Source: Urophycis tenuis (lineage: Eukaryota; Chordata; Actinopteri; Gadiformes; Phycidae). From it: a DNA stretch of 64,000 bases. Below are positions 10,431 to 21,090 of the stretch, piece by piece (within the stretch, counting starts at the first letter, position 1; every line of letters begins with the position of its first letter). Under the pieces are notes generated by a model. It worked only from the letters and a program-made list of their open reading frames with translations, had not been told where the DNA came from and searched no databases. The stretch lies in the NCBI GenBank assembly GCA_036785325.1, contig JAXIVH010000002.1, forward strand, positions 164,001 through 228,000. Reading direction: 5' to 3'. The position numbers and the translations under genes are program-made.

Positions 10431-11927
10431 TGTCTGCATGTTTTTCTTTTTGTTGTGTGTTCTAGCCATTCATCCCGTAGGCCCACGTCTTCAGGCCACT
10501 GTTTTCCCAGGGTTGTTTTATTCATTTTAGACGTGTTAGCCACCGGAGCGCCACCCTTAGCTGGGGTGGTGTCTCATGGTTTGATTTTCCTTGTTCTACC
10601 TTATTCTCATTCATTCTTTGTTTTTTTGTTGTTTCGTTCAATTGCATCCTCCGAACTGCCATCCAGTCGCTGTGGTCCGTGTACCTTGTGGCGTAACCGT
10701 AGACTTGGTCCAACACCCCAGTGGCGTGCACCGGTGTGGCAATCTCCCCTAGCCAGTCTACTGTGTGTGTGAGTCTGGGAGATTTTGGTGTGTTTATTTG
10801 CAGTGACATAATTCTTGTGGCACCTTGTGTTGCCCTAGCTTGTGTTTATATGTTTGGGCTTTGCCGTGCTATTATTTGCTGTGAGTTGAAGGGGTATCCC
10901 CTTGCGGTTACTATCGGACCATAGTCTGTGGAAAGAGCTAGTGTTACCTATAGTTTATGGCGAGCAGCATTGGTGGTCGTTCGTTGGATGCATGTTGTTT
11001 TACTTTTGATTCCACTGTACTGACCTTCATTTAGCTGCGGCATTTTGCCATTCATCTAGACATAACTTGTTCAAATACAAAAAAAAGAAAGCATAACAAG
11101 AAAATAAAGAACTCCTATATTTTGATAACATCTGCCTCTTGCTATATTCATTTAATTGAATAACCTGGGTTCCCATTGCAACTGCTACACCTGAATCACA
11201 CAATTCCTCTTAGTAAATAAGCTACAGGCTTATTCATGGCTAAAAACCCACAGAATTGTCTTACACAAATTAGCAACTGCTAAACGGTGTGAAGGCCTAT
11301 GAGGAAGCTAAGCTAAAGGCTAGCAGTGAATAGCGATTCAGCTTGTTTTTACATGTTGCAAATAAACAGGACCGAGCACATCAAAACACATGAATTTACC
11401 TCTGGCAGCTTCTCAGAGTTCACACACATCAATCATAGGATGACTCTCCGTCATCTTCGAAGTTAGGAGTGTTATCACGTAACTTTGCAGCTAACAGCTT
11501 TCCTGTTCGGACGCTGATAAAGCAGCCTCCGCTGTCGTTAACATTGTAACAGCCGTCGGTGACGCTAGCCCATCCTACCTGAACAAGGTGAGGCAGAATT
11601 GGCTGAGGCCACATACATACAAAGATGAGAGCCCTCTACTCCACAAACAAATGTGGTCTCCTGTATTTTGTGCCGACAACCAAATATGAACGCATTTTAA
11701 AACACCACCCTTTAATCTCTGACTTTTAAATGTTTATGAAATGACAGCTTTTTAACATGCTATAATCAAACAATCAACATACAATCAAACTTTTTTTTTT
11801 TTATATTTACACTTCATGAACTATTATTTGTTACCAAAACAAACATTTTAATATCTGTTTATGAATGAATGAAAATAATAGCCACAGGGCTACAAAGGTG
11901 AACACTTCATTGCTGTTAATTGGATTA
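10431..11927. other. unassigned, probably repeat-derived
   Basis: Contains frames below 110 codons on both strands without recognisable motifs. The 10440-10980 part (unusual composition, GTGTGTGTGAGTCTGG) and the 11400-11640 part (61-codon minus frame) look like interspersed-repeat material, but I cannot assign them. Confidence 0.35.
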
Positions 11928-11975
11928 GATTAGATTAGATTAAACTTTATTGTCATTGTGCAAGTAATAATAAAT

Positions 11976-12018
<43 letters not shown>

Positions 12019-12300
12019 GTAGTACAGGGAATACGAAATGCAGTTGACATTCTAACCAGAAGTGCAAATAAGCGCTAAAGGTGCAGGTTGAAATGCAGAA
12101 TAAGGTGCAGAGTGCAAATTTGAAAAACATGAAAAGTGGCAGTAGTTATTAAAGTGACGGTAATTAACGGTAGTTATCAAAGTGACAGTAAACAGTGCAG
12201 GTGGAGGTAATGATTGTTGAGGTAGTAACGGTGCAAGTGGAGGTAGTGATTGTCGAGGTAGTAAACGGTTAACTAACAGTAGCAGAAACAGGCTATACAG
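11928..12300 (-). mobile_element. LINE 3' UTR fragment (Rex1-like)
   Basis: The plus strand starts with GATTAGATTAGATTAGATTA and ACTTTATTGTCATTGTGCA, the reverse of a LINE 3' end and tail. It is interrupted by (AAT)n at about 11974-12016. Its body aligns block by block with 6881-7130 (GGTGCAGAGTGCAAAT, GTGGCAGTAGTTATTAAAG). No ORF remains. Confidence 0.75.
11974..12016. repeat. (AAT)n microsatellite
   Basis: About 43 bases of AAT/ATA repeats within the LINE 3' end. Confidence 0.95.
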
Positions 12301-12304
12301 TAAG

Positions 12305-12800
12305 CAGGTACAGTAAGCAAGTCACCAGAACAAGTTTCAAGCATTCCAATTGCAAGTGAACAAGTGAGTCTTGAGTCTCTTCCTGAAGATGAGGAGTGAC
12401 TCCGCAGTCCTGATATTGGCAGGGAGCTCGTTCCACAACTGTAGTGCCAAAATGGAGAAGAGTTGTGATTTCCCCATCTGACCTTTTCCCCCTTTTAGTG
12501 ATGGAGGTACCAGTTGACAAACTAATGCTTGGAGGTAGGTAGGGGCAATTCTGTTGACAGCTTTGTAGGCCAGTAGTCTTGTATTTAATGCGAGCCACTA
12601 CAGGGAGGCAGTCGAGGTCATGGATGAGGGGGGTCACGTGGGAGAATTTGGGTAGGTTGAACACGAGGTGCGCTGCAGCATTCTGGATCTGCTGCAAAGG
12701 TCTTATCGTGGTTGCAGGGAGTCCGGCTGAGAGCGAGTTGAAGTAGTCAAGGTGGGAGATGACAAGTGCTTCCTTAATTACATTGGTTCTACTCAAAACT
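12305..12800 (-). pseudogene. L2-type LINE C-terminal fragment
   Basis: The minus strand encodes the post-RT region of an L2-like LINE: VISHLDYFNSLSAGLP, then TIRPLQQIQNAAAHLVFN and HVTPLIHDLDCLPV, matching the conserved SRLDYCN...QNAAARLV...LHWLPV order. A frameshift after NCPYLPP moves the remaining tail to other frames. It is truncated upstream of the catalytic domain. It differs from the Rex1-like 3' UTR that abuts it at about 12300, so two separate insertions lie side by side. Confidence 0.8.
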
Positions 12801-12904
12801 GGTGGAAATGCAGGCTAGTTCATTAGATAGCACCAAAAATATAAGAATTCTGAACCAAACCAGTTCAAGAACCGGAACTAATTTGGTGGAAAAGTGCTAA
12901 CAGT

Positions 12905-13012
12905 CAGTACGTTTACATGAAGCGGATTAAGGTGTTTACATGCACTTTAAAAGTCCGAACGATGTCTTATACGATTAGAAATTCGAATTTCTTGGTGCAT
13001 GTAAACGTACTG
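12905..13012. mobile_element. 108-bp MITE with perfect 15-bp inverted ends
   Basis: Begins CAGTACGTTTACATG (12905-12919) and ends CATGTAAACGTACTG (12998-13012), exact reverse complements. An AGT trinucleotide lies outside both ends (12902-12904 and 13013-13015) and could be a short target duplication. It follows immediately on the putative hAT duplication at 12897-12904. No coding capacity. Confidence 0.75.
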
Positions 13013-14295
13013 AGTGTAACCACATGGTGACCATTTTTAATCCTAGCAGTAGTGTTCAACCGGCATACACCTCCTGAAGGTGATAGCTCACCTATATTCA
13101 GCTCTGTGCACAGCCTCCCACAAGTTACACACAATATAGGAAGATAAAACAAGCTAATCACAAGGATAGAATTTTAGGTGGAAAGTTTCACATAAAAACT
13201 TTCCTGATGGATCTTTGGAAAAAACTGCAGTAAGATCATTGAAGTAATCTGCACAGTTTGCAAAGTCAAATTTAAATACCACTGAGGTAATTTCTCTTTT
13301 GCGTATCACCTCAAAGCAAAACCAGATCAAAGCCGTTGCTGTGATTTCAGTTTGATATTCGATTTAGACTTTGTTACCCTTTGAATAACACAATTGCGCC
13401 TTGAAGGGAGGACTGATTTTTGACACGTTAGTGTTGTACTCTTTGTCCGCTAAGTATCACAAACGATTTACATGGTATTACAAATAAATGCATTTGAATG
13501 TTGAGCTTTTCCTGTAGATGTTTAGGGATTGTCTAAAAAGTGTATGCAGCAATATGTTTAACTGAAATCTCTCTCTTTAAATTACAGAGTGATCAGAAGC
13601 ACTCGCTTCCATTTTCACATCAACAAAAACAGCAATGGGAGGCAATATTTTAGTAATAATAACATAACCGCACACTACACACCTGATCTAATCCTTTTTG
13701 GATTCAATTTTCAATAACATTTCTTTTTTTTTTACATATTGTCATCAAAACACTTTGAGATTGTCAGTAATAACCCCACCATACTTTCACATTTGTGATT
13801 TAGTCAATATCACCTTGTACCTGAGCTATATGTGATGTGAATATGTTGAATAGGTTGCCTGCTTTCTTCAATAGCTACCTCACAGTAACTGACTACATGT
13901 AAAGACTGTTGTGGACCTTTGTGAAATTAAACTTGCACTTCAACATAGAACCCATTTTTAAATAATAATATAATTTATGTTAGTGTATATAAGACATTAT
14001 TGCCTTGTCAGTATTTTTGTAAGTGCATATGAAGAAGATGCCATTCAAGTTGAGCCGTTACTTTTGATGACCTTGGGTTTGTTGTAAATATGTAGTTCAC
14101 AGGGGAGAATGTTGGAAGATGCTATTAAACAGGAGTATTTGAGTTGAAATATACTTCCTTTGTGTTGATTCTACATCAATCTTGTGATTTTACATTCAAA
14201 TATGGAACAATTACTTGCGAATAATCACAGCAATTTGTGTGATTTATTAGGTTTTAGTTTTTTTTTAGGTTTTAGTTTTTTTTCAACACCCATCA
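13013..14295. other. no recognisable feature
   Basis: AT-rich, no frame above about 64 codons and no obvious repeat. A small tandem duplication of TTAGGTTTTAGTTTTTTTT occurs near 14248-14282. Confidence 0.5.
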
Positions 14296-14420
14296 TTTAT
14301 ACATTTACAGGTACATTCAGGGCATTTAGCGATGCAACTTACAATCAGTACATTTGTCATACATTTGTGGGGTTCAACATGTGAACAGTGGACCACCCAC
14401 TCCACCACTGAGCTACTGAG
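14296..14420 (+). repeat. teleost SINE-like repeat fragment
   Basis: Contains GGGCATTTAGCGATGCAACTT and CAATCAGTACATTTGTCAT, a diverged form of the fish SINE 3' region, then a short stretch with ACTCCACCACTGAGCTACTG that resembles the reverse of a tRNA-derived head. Confidence 0.5.
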
Positions 14421-15002
14421 CCACCCATATATTTATACATATATACATAATTTAAAAATGGGTGTATGTTCTTATTCAAAATGCACTTCATATTTTGAAC
14501 CAACATGTTATATTAACTGTGTGTGTAAAATGATCAAACATTAAATAAAAAAGGCTAGTTGTTTATTTATCTCTCAGTATGTAAAATGGTTGACTGTAAA
14601 ATGTTATTGTACTTAGGCCAGGCTCCTGCATGCAGCTGAACTGCCACAGGTCAGAAACAGTGTAAAATATATATTGTCCACTGCCACCGAAGCCAACACA
14701 CTAAGAAATAAGAACTATAAATGACAGGGTTAATCCAAATCAACCAGTACAAGATTAATTATATTAATTACATTAGCTTAATCTGAAGCTACAATTTATT
14801 CAACCAATTTATTCACCTCGTTTTCTTGGCACTAAAGTTCTCACACAACTGTCTTTTATTTTTAGGTAAATTTTGCTTCCGGTTCATTGTGGTCTTCAGT
14901 TTGAAAGGATAAATTAAAAAATGAAATGACCCTAAACCAAAAACCTAGTCATCACTTGATTCCATTTGAGTTTCAATGGACATTTGATAAAACGAAAATT
15001 GG
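14421..15002. other. no recognisable feature
   Basis: AT-rich spacer before the next hAT element. Confidence 0.5.
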
Positions 15003-15010
15003 CATTTTTG

Positions 15011-15772
15011 CAGTGGCGGCTGGCCCACAGAGGGTGCTAGGGCACCGCCCCCCCTTGACCCACAATAAATAAATAAATAAATAAATAAATAATAATAAAT
15101 TATACAAATTGTTAATATTTGTGTGTTTGACATATGACTGTACCCAGTAATATGTGTAAACTATGATAGAAAATCATCTGTGCAAGATTTATGCTTTTCC
15201 TACACGTCCCGTGTCCCATGCTTCGACAGCTCTGGGGCGATGGAGAAATCGCCCCAAGGAGGCGGGTCTGTGTAACTGTTTAGCCAATTACTAATTTAAG
15301 ATGTGAAAGCATGACATAAAATTTGGCCAATCAGCGTCCTCAAATCCAAGCCGATATGGGCGATTACTTTATCGCCCCAAGAGAGCGAATGCTGGTCAGG
15401 GCGAGTCTGTACATAGTTATATACAGTTGTATATGGTTGACCTTAGTATTTTTTAGTCTTTCATTTTCACTTCCTATTAATCTGCTGATTATTTTCTTGA
15501 TTGTTTAGTATATAAAATGTTTACTTTAATTTCATAGAGCCCAAAGTGACTACAATTTCAAATGAAAAAATGGAAAGCTTGTGTTTGTGCAATATGTTGT
15601 TTATGTTTTGTGTTAGAATGCCTCAAATTTTTTATATTGGCATTAAATAATTATTGACTATTTCACGGAGCACTCGTTTCCTGTAGTTTGTGTTCAATGT
15701 ATTGGGATGGTTACTGAAATTGACTGAATATGGCACAGCCCCACCTAGAATATTCTTCACCAGCCGCCACTG
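15011..15772. mobile_element. hAT MITE with 8-bp TSD
   Basis: Perfect 13-bp inverted ends CAGTGGCGGCTGG (15011) and CCAGCCGCCACTG (to 15772) are flanked by the perfect 8-bp duplication CATTTTTG (15003-15010, 15773-15780). CAGTGGCGG is a classic hAT terminus. The 762-bp interior has no transposase. It contains a small hairpin (TGGGGCGAT at 15233-15241 against ATCGCCCCA at 15248-15256) and an (AAAT)n run at about 15062-15095. Confidence 0.93.
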
Positions 15773-15880
15773 CATTTTTGTTTAAAATGTAAAAACATAA
15801 AAATTGGCCTGTGTCAATTGTTTTACGCTAAAAATTGGTAGAACTGATTATACCTTAATACTCTGATCTTCTTTAACTTA

Positions 15881-16050
15881 TGCGGCAGTAGTTCAGTGTG
15901 TAGAGCGGGTGGACAGAGCGGGTTGTCCACTAAACGTAGGGTCGGCGGTTCGATACCCTTGATCCCCCTCCTCCAACTGTCCACATGTCGAACCCTCACA
16001 AATGTACTGATTTCAAGTCGCTTTGGACAAAAGCGTCTGCTAAATGCCCC
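15881..16050 (+). mobile_element. tRNA-derived SINE
   Basis: The head shows RNA polymerase III promoter parts: an A-box-like TAGTTCAGTGTGTAGAGCG (15889-15907) and a B box GGTTCGATACC (15947-15957) within GGGTCGGCGGTTCGATACCC. The tail is CAAGTCGCTTTGGACAAAAG followed by CGTCTGCTAAATG. This is the standard layout of a fish tRNA-like SINE of about 170 bp. A second, shorter copy lies at 25081-25195. Confidence 0.85.
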
Positions 16051-16159
16051 CTTTATGCTGCCTGTTTTTGTGAATTTTAGAAATTCAAGTTTAAATTAAA
16101 TTTCTCATCATGGATCTGTTTTTTTTTAGAAATACAGATGTGTATGTGTAGTAGAAACT

Positions 16160-16420
16160 TAATTACAGTGTTAATCATGTGATACTTATTCGAATACTTC
16201 AGACATTAATTACCAATTTTAGTTGATAGCACCAGTTGACAGCAGTTGATAGCACACAAGTGTGTCAACTGACACCAAGCTGAGACATCGTTGATACTCA
16301 AGTGATACTAAATTGAAACTCAACTGATATGTCAATTGAGTGTTAGCTAACACTAAACTGAGAGAATGTTGAGAAGAGAATGTATGATAGTAAATTGATA
16401 AATACTCAACTGTGGGCCAT
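16160..16420. repeat. degenerate repeat of TTGATA / TCAACTGA motifs
   Basis: Contains many related short words on both strands (AGTTGATAGCAC twice, GTTGATACTCAAGTGATACT, CTCAACTGATATGTCAATTG), giving a loose, partly palindromic array. Origin unknown. It may be a decayed MITE. Confidence 0.4.
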
Positions 16421-16429
16421 CCAGGTGTT

Positions 16430-17390
16430 TACTCCATTATTTTTTTCAGATTAACATCCTTATCCTCATGCACATGTTAGAAAGACAAATTGTTCAACAA
16501 AATAAAGGCCTTCCATTTAAGTTGATGTGTTTTATATAAAGTGTAAACAGTCTACACACCCCTGGAGTATGGTCCTACCTGCATACATAATATTCAGCAG
16601 TTTTTTTTTCTCCATTATGTTACCAGGAACTAAGGTTGGCATTGTATTACGTTTAATTATATTAAACAAAAATATAAAGAAAAATATTTAAATCAAGAAA
16701 AATAAAATGTGTCCGACCAATGTTATTGTGAGTGAAGAGCACATATTTGAGTCTAGTAGTGAGAAGAAGTGCTGGTCTCTCTTTCAAGTGATTGATTTAT
16801 ATCCAAGTCATCACTCTCAGTGCTCAGTGGCGCTACTGTGCATATAGCCATCCACCCAATCTGACTTGATTGAAGCTCTTCATTTGCTATGCAGCCATGT
16901 AAAGTGGTCGCCTTGGAATATCACTGTGACCTTGGGATTTGTTCCTGACAAATATTTCCCCCTGACATGCTCCCCAGATAAGATCTCTCAGTATATTTCC
17001 ATGTCACACAATGATATGTTTACCCTCCTCCCAGGGTCCTAATATAAATTCCTACAAGGAATTATGTGAGTGTGAATTAAGTGCAGTGTGGTATCACACT
17101 GCTTGGATATTATATTGGTCTCCTGGTGAACCCTAATTATTTCGGGTACACTGAATAAATCTGATTAACAATCAAAATAATAATATAAATACATTGTATT
17201 TTATAGTGTACAATGTGTATAGTGTCAATAAAATAGTTATGTTGTATTTGATATAAATCTATCTAGTATAGAGAAAGACCAATTTTGGTAAACACATCCA
17301 TGTTATAGTGAACTAAAGCTAATACAGATAGGACTATATTTCACCATTGATTTATAGTTTCTGAATAACCACCAGCTCCCTAGATATATC
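16430..17390. other. gene-less, repeat-poor; possible conserved non-coding patch
   Basis: No coding or transposon signature. About 16800-17030 has even composition and words such as GATTGATTTATATCC and TGACCTTGGGA (nuclear-receptor-like half site), the kind of texture seen in vertebrate enhancers. This is an impression only. Confidence 0.3.
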
Positions 17391-17392
17391 AG

Positions 17393-17567
17393 AAGGGTTA
17401 GTGCTTGCTCATGGTAGGAATCGTTGGGTCTCTGTAAATAACAGCATAAAGAGTGTTGGTCTAGACTTACTCTGTATGTAACGTGTCTTGAGATAACTTC
17501 TGTTATGAAAACTTCCTTTATAACGTATGAATTGGTGCTGTATAAATAAAATTTAATTGAATTGAGT
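17393..17567 (+). mobile_element. LINE 3' end fragment with ATTGA tail
   Basis: Carries the familiar fish LINE 3' UTR blocks TGCTTGCTCATGGTAGGAA, GTTGGGTCTCTGTAAATAA, GAGATAACTTCTGTTATGA and GTGCTGTATAAATAAAATTT followed by AATTGAATTGAG. This is the 3' terminus of a CR1/L2-group element (a related end lies at 39880-40432). No RT part remains. Confidence 0.7.
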
Positions 17568-17892
17568 GAAAACAGATCCATCTATTGGGGGAAAGTTTGT
17601 ATTATGTATTTATACAATATATTTTCTGTCACATACTAGCTGATTAGTGACTTTCCAAAACGGTCAAGGGGGATTCAATGGCTCCTTTCGTTGAGTTGTA
17701 AAGTGACACTGTTAGAATTCTTGTTTCCTATGGGCCCTCAGGGGACACCGGGCCAGGCATATAAAGCCTTAGTAGGTTGCCTTGTGTCATCTAACTGTGA
17801 TTTACTGGCCTGATGCTGCGTTTGAAGTAAGACATGCGTAATTCACTCGACTGCTGGTTCCCTGTGATCAGTCCACCAAGATTACAGTCCAG
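17568..17892. other. no recognisable feature
   Basis: Short AT-rich spacer without support for any gene or repeat. Confidence 0.5.

Positions 17893-17956
<64 letters not shown>
17893..17956. repeat. (CA)n microsatellite
   Basis: Pure CA run of about 62 bases; a C run of about 20 bases follows at 17999-18019. Confidence 0.97.
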
Positions 17957-18019
17957 CACCGAGCAGCACCTCCACTCAACTACAGGATACAGGAAGTCCC
18001 CCCCCCCCCCCCCCCCCCC

Positions 18020-20845
18020 TTCTGTCTCAGAACCTGTCTTTGGTTGTGGTCGTATAGTAAGTAGTCTACTATCTCTATTTTCTTTTACTTAGGAAGGTTC
18101 CTAACTGAAATGACCAAGTAGTATCTAAGTGGCAGCCATGATCTTATCGAATTCTCTAAATGCTAAGGAAAGGTGTTTCAATGCTTCCTTTCTTATCTCC
18201 TTTAGCATAGGGCACAATGGACCATTCTTTAAGAAAGGAAAGGCGATAATGCTCTCCCACTATTCCTTGCAGCAGGAACATTTAAAGCAAAGCACCATTT
18301 GTATGTTCAGGGAAATAAATCAACATGTCCGCCAATTATTTGCATGCAGTCATACTAATTGGGTTCTATGTCCATAGATATGAGTGGACATGGTTGTAAG
18401 TGTCAGTTTGTCCCCCTTTTGTAACTGGGAGCCTTTACAAAATGATCTCATTTCAATTCTAACTTTGGTAATGAAGTCATATTTTTCACCGAGTTGTCCA
18501 TGTTTATGCAGCCTTCATGAAACAACACAATAAGAGACCATGGAGCCAAATATCTAAGATGCACTTTTAGTACTCCATCAACTAACATGAAAGCAGACCA
18601 GCGTCCATGACATCTGCAGTTGCATAATGACGTATCCTAGCGTAGGTGCAATCAGATTCTCTTAGCACTGCAGTTGTTCTACTTCACATCTTTCCTTGAC
18701 TTCATGATGTTTTCCATCGGGGTCGAGGAAAAGAGGTTAGGAAAGGACATAGGGTGTAATTTCACAGACTATTCGACCTGTTAACTTGCGGTTGTTCCAC
18801 ATTTTTTTTTTAATTTGCTTCAGTATCTTCCACTTTGGCTTAAAAGTTAAATCCTCTAAATACATATAATGTTTTGATGAAATGATGGAGCATAAGGCTC
18901 TCTACTAGGCTATAGCCTATAGGCTGAGGGATGTCTTTTTCACTTGCGTGATCAAAAATGCTACATATATTCGCGCCGCAGGTGATGAAAAAAAATGTGT
19001 TCTCCGCTTTTTCGCACTGTTTACTGCTATAAATTTGATCTAAAAGGACCCTAAATCTACTGAAAGGAGCTCTCTTATTTCTGAACCTGTCCTGTTTCTA
19101 TTTTTGAAAAACTGTGCTTGTTTGCAAAAAAAATGCTGGCTTTGAAGATATTGGTACAATTTTGGTATTATTATCGAATCACATGCTAAACATTGGTGCA
19201 TGTGATTGGTTCACCTGCTCCATGTCAAAGTGTCTTATGTCAGATGGACATCTTGAGCAGGCGAATTGGGTGCATATTTCCTGATATGACAAACCCTGTT
19301 CCTGTCACACATGACCCCAAGCAAGAAATGTTCTGTAGCATTGCATAGAAACCCTTGAAGTGTGAAATAGGCTTTTTACATGTTGGCTTTGTCACATGGG
19401 GAATGTCCCCTATAATAGTACTAGTAATTTCATTTAAAACTAAACAATACATGTTTACATTAAATTCATTTTAATGGGTGACATTGAAAACCATGGGAGT
19501 TCTTGGGGGTGGGGGATTTCCGAAATTAACAACTGAAAACACATGCTCTCACCATTGTCGTTTTGGTAATATCTTTGCTACTCAGCAATTTGAAAACATT
19601 GTACATACATTATTTACATAGAAATAAAATATAGAATTGTTTGTTTATAGAATCGTTGTTTAGAATTATTCTTCCGTTCCCCAACTATGAGATCCCAATC
19701 ATTTGAGCAGAACAGAAGGAGTTGGCGGCACTGTGTGATTCAACTATGTATGATCTTAGAGACAATCAGCTACGATCTCACTGCATTTATTTAGTGAAGG
19801 TCTAGAAATTAATGTGAGTGTGTGTGTGTGTGTGTGGGGGGGGGGTCAGACAATTTTCATCGGATGATTGCAAGGATCGTTTTCATTTTGAATTGGAAGG
19901 GTGATTTGAGACTGAGAAAGGGATGGGTAGAATACTCTTTTTTTCATCAAAGTTCAACAGAACTGGGGGCAACAAACACATGACAGGTTGTGATGGTGTA
20001 ATAAAGCTGATTGGTCCAATGTAAAAGGTATATTACCTGGGATATTTTGTTACACACCACACCACAATCAGCATGACTGGTGTTTACCATTCATTGTTGT
20101 TTAACCACAGGTTACAAAATAGTATATTTGCATATAAAATATGCTCCAGTACCTTGAGATGAAATGCAGGTTGAGCCAAAAGTCATGAATATATTTTGAC
20201 ATTAAGTTTTTGTCAAAGCTCAGGCACACAGAGATACACACACAAATGTCTCACACTTGTCTTTTATTATATGGTTGAAAAGTTGAAAGGTACATCAATA
20301 CATTCACTGTAACGTGGGTTTATTTAACTGAAAATTGAATAATACATCAATGTTACACCACCAAAATCATGTAATTAATATGTATTTATGTATTTTATTT
20401 ATGTATCCACGACCCATGTCTCATTTCTATAAATAAGAGCTTGAGATCGACAGAGTGTGTAGAATTAGTAAGAGAGCACTTACAGAACAGTCTTTCCTTC
20501 ATTCCATTCTCTTTGTCCATGAACGCAAAAGCTGTGAAATAAACATTACAACAGTTACTCCTATAAACATGTAACAGATAAAAGACCTAAGTCCTTAGAG
20601 AGTCCTTAGAGAATTCAATCATTGCCCTTGATATTTTAGCACTTCAATGACCAGCTTGACTTTAGCTTTCTTTTTTATTAAAGACTATGGCCTTATTCGG
20701 TTGTTATCATTTAGGACTCTCATTGAGGAGGAAATAAGACAGGCCTACATTTAAATTAGGTTTAACACGCCTTTTGTGTCTCAAGGGCATTACTTGAAGA
20801 TGAAACTAAGCAAGTACTCATGCACTCAAGTCATGCATATAATCA
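18020..20845. other. gene-less, repeat-poor region
   Basis: Only short frames (below 85 codons). A short (GT)n plus G9 lies at 19817-19847. 18430-18720 has complex, non-repetitive texture that could be conserved non-coding DNA. No RNA gene or transposon end recognised. Confidence 0.4.
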
Positions 20846-21090
20846 TTAAAGGTGCAATGTGCAGAATTGAGTGGCATCTAGCAGAACGGACTTAGCAGAA
20901 ATGGAATCTAGCATTTAAATATATAACATATGTTTCAATTAGTGTATAGTAATAATCTTATTTTCATTTGTTTGTTTGAGCCCTTTATATGTACATTGGT
21001 CCCTCTTCCATGGAGGCCACCATGTTTCACCACCATAGTTCTGCTGTAGCCTAGAACAGGCCAAAGGCTATAAAGAAAATGTTTTTAAGA
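20846..21090 (+). mobile_element. fragment of a TTAA-type MITE
   Basis: The left end ATTAAAGGTGCAATGTGCAG followed by ATTGAGTGGCATCTAGCAG resembles a widespread fish MITE that starts TTAAAGGTGCAATGTGTAG. The right end is not visible, so the copy appears truncated near 21090. Confidence 0.5.

Larger units (their letters stand above)
8159..12896. mobile_element. probable old hAT element split by later insertions
   Basis: The left end CACTTTTCCACTAACATTG (8159) is matched at the right by AATTTGGTGGAAAAGTG (to 12896), giving CACTTTTCCAC termini. Both subterminal parts are rich in AACCGG / GGTTCTT / GAACC motifs. The flanks CTCACAGA (8151-8158) and CTAACAGT (12897-12904) agree at 6 of 8 bases, compatible with a decayed 8-bp hAT duplication. 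The interior holds a fish repeat, two LINE 3' fragments and unassigned sequence. Two independent ends of one family is the alternative. Confidence 0.4.

Noticed and set aside
15881..15960. tRNA gene
   Set aside because: Box A and B are present, but the sequence continues into a SINE body and tail and has a second copy; no cloverleaf supported.
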